DNA of 21,215 nt from an uncultured Lachnospiraceae bacterium (GTDB lineage: Bacteria > Bacillota > Clostridia > Lachnospirales > Lachnospiraceae), in the NCBI GenBank assembly GCA_937965795.1, contig CALCMD010000070.1:1-21215 (forward strand), given 5' to 3'. The translations under genes were made by a program, and so were the position numbers. The notes under the pieces were generated by a model. That model ran no database searches. It was not told the origin of the DNA and saw only the letters and a list, made by a program, of their open reading frames with translations. Shown one piece after another: positions 14,696-21,215 of the stretch; position 1 is the first letter of the stretch, and the number at the start of each line of letters is the position of its first letter.

Positions 14696-15040
14696 GGGGT
14701 TGTACTGGTTTCGACGGGGGTTTTGAAGTCAGGGAAGCCATCTGCGGGCCGGGACCGCACAGCAAACCGGAAATTAAATATAAACGCAGACGAAAATTTA
14801 GCGTACGCAGCCTAAGGGCTGCTGTCGACCTCAGGTTACTCACAGCCTGAGTCATCGGCATCAAATGATGTGAGGCACTTCATTTCCAAAGCTTTGCGGG
14901 AATGGAAGAATTTATGAAGCTACTAAAGTCTGAAGCCTGTCATTAGGCGTCAGATGGAGGGAATGCGAAAATAATGACTGTGATGGGAGACGCCTTGAGG
15001 GATAGGCTTTCGGACAGGGGTTCGATTCCCCTCAGCTCCA
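14696..15040 (+). ncRNA. ssrA: tmRNA
   Basis: tmRNA acts as tRNA(Ala) and as mRNA to rescue stalled ribosomes. The 5' end GGGGTTG (14696-14702) pairs with CAGCTCC (15033-15039) as acceptor stem, followed by A73; CCA is not encoded and must be added. The T-arm AGGGG-TTCGATT-CCCCT is intact just before it, and the 5' part has the usual GGTTTCGACGGGG. The tag frame is 14786-14815: GCA resume codon, peptide ADENLAYAA, stop TAA, preceded by a UAAAC-like recognition sequence. Several pseudoknot-forming segments lie between the tag and the 3' end. Length is 345 bases. SmpB and RNase R are encoded nearby. Confidence 0.95.
14786..14815 (+). other. tmRNA proteolysis tag reading frame
   Basis: Nine sense codons, GCA to GCC, then TAA. 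They encode ADENLAYAA, added after the alanine carried by tmRNA. The hydrophobic AYAA end is a typical ClpXP-type degron. Confidence 0.9.
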
Positions 15041-15067
15041 CTCTATGTATTGGGAGGGAAATGCTTT

Positions 15068-15119
15068 CGATAAAAAGGTCTGCCGGATACCGTTTTGGTA
15101 TCTGGCAGACCTTTTATCG
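15068..15119. terminator. ssrA terminator, probably bidirectional
   Basis: A long stem pairs 15068-15091 with 15097-15119, with one G-U pair and a one-base bulge. CTTTTATC on the plus strand and CTTTTTATCG on the minus strand allow it to stop both ssrA and the convergent aldo/keto reductase gene, which ends 18 bases away. Confidence 0.85.
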
Positions 15120-15136
15120 CATGGGAAAAATCAGAG

Positions 15137-15988
15137 TCAGTCATGGATTTTGAGATTATGCAGCATTTTTACAAATCCAGGATCGTCGTGGCTTACGATT
15201 TCACTGTGTCCCAGATCAAGCCTGGAAATTTCGCGCATATCTTCTTCGCTGAGAGAAAAATCCCAGATATTCATATTTTGTTCCATACGCTCTTTATGAA
15301 CAGACTTTGGAATCACAACAACGCCGCGCTGCGTATTCCAGCGAAGAGCTACCTGTGCGGCGCTTTTTCCGTATTTTTTGCCGATGGCAGTCAGCACCGG
15401 ATGGGTAAAAATGCCGAAGTTTCCTTCTGCAAAAGGCCCCCATGCTTCCGGGCAGATCTGATATTCCTTCATGAGAGAAAGCGCGTTCTCCTGCTGGAAG
15501 AAAGGATGAAGCTCTACCTGATTTACGGCAGGGATTACCTGGACGGTCTCGCATAAATCAGCCAGGCGTGCAGGATAGAAATTGCAGACCCCGATAGCCC
15601 GGAGCGTACCTTCTTTGTACAGCTCTTCCATCGCACGGTAGGCGCCGACATAATCTCCCATAGGCTGATGGATCAGATACAGGTCCAGATAATCCAGTCC
15701 CAGTTTGTTAAGAGAGGTCTGTACTGCTTTTTTTGCGTTTTCATAACTGGCATCCTGTACCCATAGCTTCGTGGTGATAAACAGTTCGCTGCGGGGAACG
15801 CCGCTGTTTCGGATCGCCGCGCCGACTGCTTCTTCATTCATATAAGCGGCAGCCGTGTCAATCATTCGATAACCGCTGTTTATCGCGTCCAGGACGGCAG
15901 TTTCGCACTGTTTTGGATCGGGAACCTGAAATACGCCAAAACCCTCCAGCGGCATTTTTACTCCATTATTTAAAGTTACAAATTCCAT
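15137..15988 (-). CDS. Aldo/keto reductase
   Basis: NADPH-dependent carbonyl reductase with a TIM-barrel fold, 283 residues, the usual size of the AKR5-like group. The catalytic tetrad is present: Asp44 and Tyr49 (MIDTAAAYMNEEAVG), Lys74 (ITTKLW) and His107 (LYLIHQP). The C-terminal IPKSVHKERMEQN segment is the cofactor phosphate-binding loop. The substrate cannot be told from sequence; small aldehydes and 2,5-diketogluconate-like compounds are typical of relatives. ATG 15988 has GGAGGTG upstream. It is divergent from a LysR gene, which is probably its regulator. Confidence 0.94.
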   Translation of the reverse strand: MEFVTLNNGVKMPLEGFGVFQVPDPKQCETAVLDAINSGYRMIDTAAAYMNEEAVGAAIRNSGVPRSELFITTKLWVQDASYENAKKAVQTSLNKLGLDYLDLYLIHQPMGDYVGAYRAMEELYKEGTLRAIGVCNFYPARLADLCETVQVIPAVNQVELHPFFQQENALSLMKEYQICPEAWGPFAEGNFGIFTHPVLTAIGKKYGKSAAQVALRWNTQRGVVVIPKSVHKERMEQNMNIWDFSLSEEDMREISRLDLGHSEIVSHDDPGFVKMLHNLKIHD

Positions 15989-16022
15989 TAGAAAGCACCT
16001 CCAAATGTTAGATTTTGTAAAA

Positions 16023-16052
16023 AGTATATCCGAATGAAAAAGAAAAGTACAA
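16023..16052 (-). promoter_or_regulatory. Promoter of the aldo/keto reductase gene
   Basis: On the minus strand: TTGTAC (16047-16052), 18 bases, then TATACT (16023-16028). Its -35 overlaps the -35 region of the divergent LysR promoter. Confidence 0.55.
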
Positions 16053-16077
16053 TACGGATTCGAAAATCTGCTATAAT
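16048..16077 (+). promoter_or_regulatory. Promoter of the second LysR gene
   Basis: A perfect TATAAT at 16072-16077 with only a poor -35 (TACAAT, 16048-16053, spacer 18). A weak -35 is common at regulated promoters. CGAAT (16031-16035) and ATTCG (16058-16062) form a small inverted repeat across the shared region. Confidence 0.5.
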
Positions 16078-16108
16078 TGAAAGGAATAGTGAAAAACGGG
16101 GGAAAAAG

Positions 16109-16990
16109 ATGATAGAAATTTATTTACTGGAGCAGCTACAGGCATTTGCCGAATGCGGCACACTTCTGGCCGCTTCACAAAGACTTCATTTGTCGCAGCC
16201 GGCGCTGAGCCATTCCATGCAGAAGCTGGAAGAACAGATGGGAGTAAAACTGTTCGAGAGACGTAAAAACAGAATTTCCTTAAATGAAGCTGGAAATCTT
16301 GCGGCCGAATATGCGGCCGGGATACTGGAAAAGGAAAAAGAAATGATGGAACAGGTACGTTTACTGGATCGAAGCAGCCATACCGTCACCCTGGGCGTAT
16401 GCGCGCCTGTTCCGATGGGAGAGCTTGGCCCTCTGGTTTCACGGATTTACGGGAATATGAATGTTGTCTCCGAAATAAGAAACAGTGATGAAGAATTACT
16501 GGACGGGCTGAATGGGAATCGCTACCAGCTTATTGTCACGCATCAGAAACCGGAGGGAGACATGCTGTATTGCCAGGCTTATGGAAAAGAAAAGCTGTTT
16601 CTGGCTTTGCCCGCGGAGCACCCTTTGGCCGGGCATTCAGAAATTTATCTGCATGATCTGGATGGACAGAATCTGTTACTGTATACGAAAATAGGATTCT
16701 GGTATGAACTTTGCCGGCAGAAAATGCCAAACGCTCATTTTCTTCTGATGAATGAATATGATGCATTTGGTGAAGTGGCCGGAATCGGGGCCTTTCCGTC
16801 TTTCACATCCGATGTCATATTAAAAACAAATGAAAATTACGCAAAAGGAAAAAAGATTATCCCGATTCTCGATGAAGAAGCAGATGCAACATATTATTGT
16901 GTGTGCAGGAAAACAGAACAAAAACGCTTTGCGCCGTTGTTTCGTATCTTGAAAACAGGCGGCGCAAAGGAACAAAAAAGAGAAGGATGA
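16109..16990 (+). CDS. LysR-family regulator, divergent from the aldo/keto reductase
   Basis: A 293-residue LysR-type regulator from ATG 16109, which has GGGGG 6 bases upstream. An earlier in-frame ATG at 16034 lies within the promoter and is rejected. The winged helix-turn-helix is at about 1-60 (LLAASQRLHLSQPALSHSMQKLE), and the effector domain follows from about 88. The inducer is unknown. The divergent layout with 120 bases between starts strongly suggests it controls the aldo/keto reductase and itself. Confidence 0.93.
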   Translation: MIEIYLLEQLQAFAECGTLLAASQRLHLSQPALSHSMQKLEEQMGVKLFERRKNRISLNEAGNLAAEYAAGILEKEKEMMEQVRLLDRSSHTVTLGVCAPVPMGELGPLVSRIYGNMNVVSEIRNSDEELLDGLNGNRYQLIVTHQKPEGDMLYCQAYGKEKLFLALPAEHPLAGHSEIYLHDLDGQNLLLYTKIGFWYELCRQKMPNAHFLLMNEYDAFGEVAGIGAFPSFTSDVILKTNENYAKGKKIIPILDEEADATYYCVCRKTEQKRFAPLFRILKTGGAKEQKREG

Positions 16991-17022
16991 AAAATAAAAG
17001 GGGCAGAATTTTTTATTCTGCC
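16990..17022 (-). terminator. Terminator of the HPr-like gene
   Basis: On the minus strand GGCAGAAT (17015-17022) pairs with 17002-17009, followed by CCTTTTATTTTT. The stem overlaps the stop codon of the gene. On the plus strand there is no T tract, so it mainly serves the minus strand, although it also lies just behind the LysR stop. Confidence 0.75.
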
Positions 17023-17258
17023 TCGTTGTCCATCATAAATCTCATCAGAAGTGCATTGTCATCCGGATTACTTGTCACAAGCTCCAGCTCCGGAATCTCG
17101 CCGTCGGAGAAAAGTTTTGCCAGTGAAAAATACTGGGAAAGTTTTGACTTCAGATTTAACTGGATATCATCGCCGATCAATTCTACTCTTCCGCTGCATT
17201 TGTTTACAGTTTCAAAAAGTTTATCTACATCTTTAATATTCATTAATTTAATATTCAT
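17013..17258 (-). CDS. Small HPr-like protein
   Basis: An 81-residue protein with the alternating strand-helix look of the HPr fold (MNIKLMNIKDVDKLFETV..., then GRVELIGDDIQLNLKS). HPr proteins carry phosphate for sugar PTS transport on a histidine near residue 15; this protein contains no histidine at all, so it cannot be a PTS phosphocarrier. Clostridia have several such HPr-like proteins of unknown role. ATG 17258 has AGGAGG 7 bases upstream. It has its own promoter and terminator and stands alone. The family call rests on overall likeness; plain hypothetical protein is the safe alternative. Confidence 0.75.
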   Translation of the reverse strand: MNIKLMNIKDVDKLFETVNKCSGRVELIGDDIQLNLKSKLSQYFSLAKLFSDGEIPELELVTSNPDDNALLMRFMMDNEAE

Positions 17259-17284
17259 TATGTGCCTCCTTAAATTTTTGGCCT

Positions 17285-17313
17285 ATTGTAGCACTGCTTT
17301 ACGGAAAGCGCAA
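17285..17313 (-). promoter_or_regulatory. Promoter of the HPr-like gene
   Basis: On the minus strand: TTGCGC (17308-17313), 17 bases, then TACAAT (17285-17290). Confidence 0.6.
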
Positions 17314-17411
17314 GCAGAAAAAAGAGAGGAAAACAAAGAGTTTTTTGGCGGGTTTTTTCATCCTGAAAGAATGGAAAGCAGCTTTTTTTAGAAACATTTC
17401 ACAATTAGAAG

Positions 17412-17440
17412 TTGAAATCAGGATGTCCCCGTTATACAAT
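17412..17440 (+). promoter_or_regulatory. Promoter of the lipoprotein gene
   Basis: TTGAAA (17412-17417), 17 bases, then TACAAT (17435-17440); the start lies about 35 bases before the coding region. The stretch 17314-17411 upstream holds only T- and A-rich runs with no recognisable feature. Confidence 0.6.
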
Positions 17441-17480
17441 AAGAAAAACAAAAAGTGAATTTTGGAAGAAAGGAGACTGT

Positions 17481-18509
17481 ATGCGGAGAAGGAAAAAATA
17501 CGCAAAAGTAATGGTTTTGGCGGGAATGCTGCTTCTGGCGGTAACGGGATGTGGAAGAAAAAACAAGGGGACAGAGGCAGTTACGGACACGTCTGCGGAA
17601 TCAGCAGAAACACAGGTGGTTCTGGAGAAAGTGACGTATACGGCGACGGATGGAAGCGTGTCGATCATATTACCGGACTCGAACTGGAAAAATACCGAAG
17701 ACCGTGATGGAAAGCTGGTATTTACATCGGCACAAGGGGAGATTACGGTAGATTATGCAGACAGCAAAAAAAAGGTAGGAACTCTCGCATTTGGCGCCAC
17801 GGAGAAAAAGCTTACGAAGAGACTGGAAAAGCTGGGCGTGAATACAGAAAAACTGGAAATCAGGGATTATAGCTTTGAGGATGCGGAAGGAATCAGACGA
17901 TGTTCTTATACGCTGCAATACACAGATACGGCAGAAGGAAATTATTATACGGTAACTTCTGTTATGGCGATGGATAAAAGAGGTTATCAGGTTTCAGGAA
18001 CTGTCCGAAAAGAAGATCCGGCTTTGTTGGCTTCGGTTCTGGAGTCTGTGAAGAGCTTTCTTGTTTTGAAAGATCCGCTGGAAGCGGAGACTGTTTCAGA
18101 GGAGAGCGAAGAAACAGAAGCCGGCACGGAAGAAACGGGAGATACGTCTGTATCAGGTGAAGAGAGATATTTTTTTGATGAACCGGGAAACATGATTTAT
18201 GTCAGACAGAATTCAGATGGCTCATGGGTGGATGAGAAAGGAATGTCCTATCAGTTTTATGAGAACCGTGTAGAGGATGAAAATGGAACCCGCTATTATT
18301 ATGATGCTCCAGCATACCGTTCCGATGCTTCCGATTCTGAGGATTCGGTCTCTGACGGGAATGATTATTATGATTTTTATGATAAAGATGGAAATTATAT
18401 TCGGGCAACACAGGATCAAAATGGGAACTGGGTCGGAGAGGATGGGAAAACTTACCTTTTTGGTGAGAACGGTGTGACTGACTCGGATGGGAATTTTTAT
18501 CCATATTAA
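17481..18509 (+). CDS. Lipoprotein with duplicated C-terminal repeat
   Basis: A surface lipoprotein of 342 residues. The signal peptide has a basic start (MRRRKKYAK), a hydrophobic core and the lipobox VTGC with Cys24. An N-terminal domain (about 50-210) has no family I recognise. It is followed by an acidic linker rich in Glu, Ser and Thr (about 210-240) and two related repeats of about 40 residues. The first contains GSWVDEKGMSYQFYEN and the second GNWVGEDGKTYLFGEN; each begins with an acidic, aromatic segment, and the protein ends in NFYPY. ATG 17481 has GGAGA upstream; in-frame codons further upstream fall in the promoter. It precedes a two-component system but has its own terminator, so any functional link is a guess. 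Confidence 0.88.
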   Translation: MRRRKKYAKVMVLAGMLLLAVTGCGRKNKGTEAVTDTSAESAETQVVLEKVTYTATDGSVSIILPDSNWKNTEDRDGKLVFTSAQGEITVDYADSKKKVGTLAFGATEKKLTKRLEKLGVNTEKLEIRDYSFEDAEGIRRCSYTLQYTDTAEGNYYTVTSVMAMDKRGYQVSGTVRKEDPALLASVLESVKSFLVLKDPLEAETVSEESEETEAGTEETGDTSVSGEERYFFDEPGNMIYVRQNSDGSWVDEKGMSYQFYENRVEDENGTRYYYDAPAYRSDASDSEDSVSDGNDYYDFYDKDGNYIRATQDQNGNWVGEDGKTYLFGENGVTDSDGNFYPY

Positions 18510-18520
18510 AAGCAGCGGCA

Positions 18521-18549
18521 GGAGGGGCAGCGCCCCTCTTTCTTCTGTT
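18521..18549 (+). terminator. Terminator of the lipoprotein gene
   Basis: GAGGGGC (18522-18528), loop AGC, GCCCCTC (18532-18538), followed by TTTCTTCTGTT. Confidence 0.75.
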
Positions 18550-18642
18550 AAGTATATAAAAAGCGTCGATTTTCACAGAACTAACATAATTGTCTGTTAT
18601 ACTCGATACGAAGATGAGAAAAAACTGGCGGAGGTATGATTC

Positions 18643-19332
18643 ATGGAACAACGTTTGAAAATAATGGTCGTAGACGATGAGAGCAGAATGAGAAAGCTGG
18701 TCAAGGATTTTCTGGTCAAAAAAAATTTTGAGGTGCTGGAAGCGGAAAATGGCGCGGACGCCATTGATTTGTTTTTTGCGCAGAAAGATATTGCCCTGGT
18801 AATTCTGGATGTCATGATGCCAAAGATGGATGGATGGGAAGTTTGCCGGGAAATCCGTGCTTATTCGAAAGTTCCTATTATTATGCTGACAGCACGTTCC
18901 GATGAGCAGGATGAGCTGCTGGGGTTTGAACTGGGAGTGGATGAATATATTTCCAAACCGTTCAGTCCGAAAATTCTGGTGGCGAGGGTAGAGGCCATTC
19001 TTCGGAGGACAAATGTGATTTCGCCGGATGAACTTCTGAAAGCAGGCGGTATTGAGATCGATAAGGCGGCCCATCAGGTTACTGTGGATGGAAACTATGT
19101 GGAGCTCAGCTTTAAGGAATTTGAACTTCTGACGTATTTCATGGAAAATCAGGGGCTTGCGCTCTCAAGAGAAAAAATATTGAACAGCGTGTGGAATTAC
19201 GACTACTTTGGCGATGCGCGGACGATTGACACGCATGTGAAGAAATTGAGAAATAAGCTGGGAAAAAAGGGGAATTATATCAGAACAATATGGGGAATGG
19301 GCTATAAGTTCGAGGTAGAAGGCCAGCAATAG
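18643..19332 (+). CDS. OmpR/PhoB-family response regulator
   Basis: A 229-residue response regulator. The receiver domain (about 1-122) has the acidic pair Asp11-Asp12, the phosphorylation site Asp56 (ILDVMMP), Thr83 and Lys105 (SKPF), all intact. A winged-helix DNA-binding domain (about 128-226) ends with the usual DTHVKKLRNKLG and IRTIWGMGYKF. The ATG has GGAGGT 9 bases before it. The kinase gene starts 15 bases after its stop. A TATACT at 18598-18603 is a possible -10 with no clear -35. The signal and targets are unknown. Confidence 0.95.
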   Translation: MEQRLKIMVVDDESRMRKLVKDFLVKKNFEVLEAENGADAIDLFFAQKDIALVILDVMMPKMDGWEVCREIRAYSKVPIIMLTARSDEQDELLGFELGVDEYISKPFSPKILVARVEAILRRTNVISPDELLKAGGIEIDKAAHQVTVDGNYVELSFKEFELLTYFMENQGLALSREKILNSVWNYDYFGDARTIDTHVKKLRNKLGKKGNYIRTIWGMGYKFEVEGQQ

Positions 19333-19347
19333 CCGGGGTGACGCAAG

Positions 19348-20868
19348 ATGAGACATTCGATAAAAAAGCAGATGGCGATTCTGTTTATGGGCATTATGAT
19401 TCTTACGCTGGTTGGAAACTGGGCGATCAATAATATTTTTCTGGAAAGCTATTACATGATGAAAAAGAAAAATACGTTGGTGGATGCCTATAATGTCATT
19501 AATCAGGTGACGGACGTGAATGAGTACCAGAGCGAAGAACTGCTGGCGAAACTGAATGAAATTCGGGAAGCGAATAATATTGTGAATTTTGTTGTTCTGG
19601 ATGAGAACTTTGATAAGATCATAGGGCTGGATGATGGAACGGAGAGAAAGATTGGAAAGTATGCGGCAAGACTCTGGCGCTATGTGCAGGGGATCAATAT
19701 TTTTGGAATGGAGGACCTTGAAATTAAGATTCTTCAGAAAAAGGAAAACTATGTCTTGCAAAAGACGAAAGAGCTTAATGACAATGCGGACAGCCTTGAA
19801 ATTTGGGGAAGGCTGAACACGGGATATTATTTCGCTATGACGATTCCGATTGAAAGTATCCGTGAAAATGCGAAAATTTCTAATGAATTTCTGGGATATT
19901 TCAGTATGGCCGCATTAACTCTCAGCGTTCTTTTGATCTGGTGGATTTCTAAAAAGATCACAGATCCCATTTTGGAGCTGGCAGACCTCTCGAAACGCAT
20001 GGCAAATCTGGAGTTTGACGCGAAATATACCAGTGGGGGACAAAATGAAATCGGACAACTAGGGGAGCATTTTAATCAGATGTCCGAAACGCTGGAGAAA
20101 ACAATATCTGAACTGAAAACTGCCAATAACGAATTGCAGCGGGATATTGAACAGAAAACGCAGATTGATGAAATGAGAAAAGAATTTTTGTCCAACGTAT
20201 CCCATGAACTGAAAACGCCGATTGCGTTGATTCAGGGATATGCCGAGGGGCTTAGGGAGTGTATCAATGACGATGACGAGAGCAGAGAATTTTACTGTGA
20301 TGTTATCATGGATGAAGCCTGTAAGATGAATACAATGGTGAAAAAGCTGCTGACCTTGAACCAGCTTGAATTCGGGAACGACGCCGTTATGATGGAGCGC
20401 TTTGATCTTACATCATTGATAAAGGGAGTGATTCAGTCCGCGGGGATTCTGGCGCAGCAGAAAGAAGCCAGAATTATTTTTAACGAGACGGAACCAGTCT
20501 ATGTCTGGGCGGATGAATTTAAGATCGAGGAGGTCGTGACTAATTATATCAGCAATGCAATTAACCATGTTGATTTTGATAAAGTCATTGATGTAAAAAT
20601 CCGAAAAGAAGGCGTGAAGGTTCGGGTATCCGTATTTAATACGGGAAAACAGATACCGGAAGAGGATTTAGAGAAAATCTGGATTAAATTTTATAAAGTC
20701 GATAAGGCGAGAACCAGAGAATATGGTGGAAGCGGAATCGGATTGTCGATCGTAAAGGCCATTATGGATTCTCTTCATCAGAAATGTGGCGTTATCAATT
20801 ATCACAATGGAGTAGAATTCTGGTTTGAACTGGACGGGGAAAAGAGGGAAGAGACAGAAAATGAATGA
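19348..20868 (+). CDS. Membrane sensor histidine kinase
   Basis: A 506-residue kinase paired with the upstream response regulator. TM1 is at about 9-31, then an extracytoplasmic sensor region of about 150 residues (32-180) with no recognisable motif, TM2 at about 183-200, and HAMP at about 201-255. The dimerisation/phosphoacceptor domain has His286 in VSHELKTPIA. The ATPase domain has an N-box near Asn403/Asn406 and the glycine boxes NTGKQIP and GGSGIGLSIVK. The ATG at 19348 follows a weak GGGGTGA site, consistent with coupling to the regulator gene. Its last 8 bases overlap the BFD-like gene. Confidence 0.95.
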   Translation: MRHSIKKQMAILFMGIMILTLVGNWAINNIFLESYYMMKKKNTLVDAYNVINQVTDVNEYQSEELLAKLNEIREANNIVNFVVLDENFDKIIGLDDGTERKIGKYAARLWRYVQGINIFGMEDLEIKILQKKENYVLQKTKELNDNADSLEIWGRLNTGYYFAMTIPIESIRENAKISNEFLGYFSMAALTLSVLLIWWISKKITDPILELADLSKRMANLEFDAKYTSGGQNEIGQLGEHFNQMSETLEKTISELKTANNELQRDIEQKTQIDEMRKEFLSNVSHELKTPIALIQGYAEGLRECINDDDESREFYCDVIMDEACKMNTMVKKLLTLNQLEFGNDAVMMERFDLTSLIKGVIQSAGILAQQKEARIIFNETEPVYVWADEFKIEEVVTNYISNAINHVDFDKVIDVKIRKEGVKVRVSVFNTGKQIPEEDLEKIWIKFYKVDKARTREYGGSGIGLSIVKAIMDSLHQKCGVINYHNGVEFWFELDGEKREETENE

Positions 20869-21040
20869 TAAGCAGATTATTTGTACCTGCAATGGCACAA
20901 CAGTGGCGGAGATAGAAAAAGCCGTAAAGGAGGGCGCCGGAACCTTTGAAGAGATTCAGGAAAAGCTTCATGTGGGAAAACAATGTGTAAAATGCAGGGA
21001 TCTTATCAGGCTTCTTATAGAAAGCTTTATGGAAGAATAG
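20861..21040 (+). CDS. BFD-like [2Fe-2S] protein
   Basis: A 59-residue protein of the bacterioferritin-associated ferredoxin type. The four cluster ligands are in the usual pattern: Cys-X-Cys near the N-terminus (ICTCNGTT) and Cys-X2-Cys near the middle (QCVKC), with a helix-rich core between. Such domains carry electrons, for example to bacterioferritin for iron release, or form part of nitrite reductases and related flavoproteins. ATG 20861 starts before the kinase stop (20866-20868), an 8-base overlap that implies coupled translation, with GAGGG upstream. A free-standing BFD as the third gene of a two-component operon suggests a redox or iron link, though this is inference. Confidence 0.88.
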   Translation: MNDKQIICTCNGTTVAEIEKAVKEGAGTFEEIQEKLHVGKQCVKCRDLIRLLIESFMEE

Positions 21041-21066
21041 AGGAAATGGTGAAGTGAAAAATTTAT

Positions 21067-21153
21067 TTCCACTTTGAAAAAGGACAAAATAAAAGTGGCA
21101 ATTACTTTTACAAAAAAGAGTAATTGCTGCTTTTTCCGTTCCTTAAAGTGGAA
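21067..21153 (+). repeat. Nested inverted repeats behind the BFD-like gene
   Basis: TTCCACTTT (21067-21075) is complementary to AAAGTGGAA (21145-21153) and also to AAAGTGG at 21092-21098. The outer pairing encloses the terminator hairpin, while the inner one uses bases just before it and shares base 21098 with it, so the two foldings exclude each other. Confidence 0.6.
21098..21135 (+). terminator. Terminator of the two-component operon
   Basis: GCAATTACT (21098-21106) pairs perfectly with 21119-21127, with a 12-base loop, followed by TGCTTTTT. The remaining sequence to the window end (21154-21215) is A-rich with no feature I can name. Confidence 0.75.
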
Positions 21154-21215
21154 TAAAGGAAAATTGGTAAATGTTAAAATTTAAAGCAAATGAAGGAATA
21201 AAAATCCTTTGTTTG

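Noticed and set aside
14543..14815. 90-codon frame ending in the tmRNA tag
   Set aside because: It runs through the ssrA promoter and the tRNA-like 5' part; only the tag portion 14786-14815 is translated, and on tmRNA.
16034..16108. N-terminal extension of the second LysR gene
   Set aside because: ATG 16034 lies upstream of the TATAAT at 16072-16077; the ribosome site and family alignment support 16109.
18202..19074. 290-codon minus-strand frame across the lipoprotein and response regulator genes
   Set aside because: Spans a terminator and promoter of plus-strand genes and is rich in His/Asn/Phe, typical of a shadow frame.
1..21215. CRISPR arrays, insertion sequences, rRNA or ordinary tRNA genes
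   Set aside because: No spaced identical repeats, transposase frames with terminal repeats, rRNA segments or complete tRNA cloverleaf genes were seen; the only tRNA-like structure is the tmRNA.

Overview
The window looks like chromosomal DNA from a Gram-positive Clostridia, most likely family Lachnospiraceae. The basis is a T-box leader in front of aspS, an aspS-gatC-gatA-gatB operon, a secG / rnr-smpB / ssrA neighbourhood, strong AGGAGG-type ribosome binding sites, frequent GTG starts, and a tmRNA with no encoded CCA. The genus cannot be fixed from the sequence alone.

Layout. (1) 1-873: remnants of coding sequence, then a compact nucleotidyltransferase/HEPN pair of the MntA-HepT toxin-antitoxin type. 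(2) 899-6392: promoter, T-box riboswitch with terminator, a second long inverted repeat, then aspS-gatCAB, which makes Asp-tRNA and amidates mischarged Asp-tRNA(Asn)/Glu-tRNA(Gln). (3) 6428-7829: a small serine recombinase and an unrecognised helical protein with inverted repeats ahead of each; this looks like a small accessory insertion. (4) 7836-10979: secG, a structured intergenic region, then rnr-smpB (RNase R and SmpB, partners in trans-translation). (5) 11005-14584, minus strand: a LysR regulator overlapping an 860-residue fusion flavoprotein (CoA-disulfide/persulfide reductase + rhodanese + siroheme sulfite/nitrite reductase-like + 2[4Fe-4S]). (6) 14637-15119: ssrA (tmRNA). (7) 15137-16990: an aldo/keto reductase divergent from a second LysR regulator. 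(8) 17013-17313, minus: a small HPr-like protein with its own promoter and terminator. (9) 17412-21153: a lipoprotein with two related C-terminal repeats, an OmpR-type two-component system, and a BFD-like [2Fe-2S] protein overlapping the kinase gene, ending in a structured terminator region.

How it fits together. The core is translation and its quality control: tRNA charging (aspS, gatCAB, sensed by the T-box), secretion (secG), and ribosome rescue (rnr, smpB, ssrA). Accessory pieces sit between these genes: the toxin-antitoxin pair, the recombinase pair, and the sulfur/redox operon lying between smpB and ssrA. The most notable items are the 860-residue fusion and its LysR gene, the HEPN/MNT remnant tandem, the unresolved T-box specifier, the structured secG-rnr spacer and the BFD protein coupled to a two-component system. 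No CRISPR array, insertion sequence, rRNA or ordinary tRNA gene was seen.
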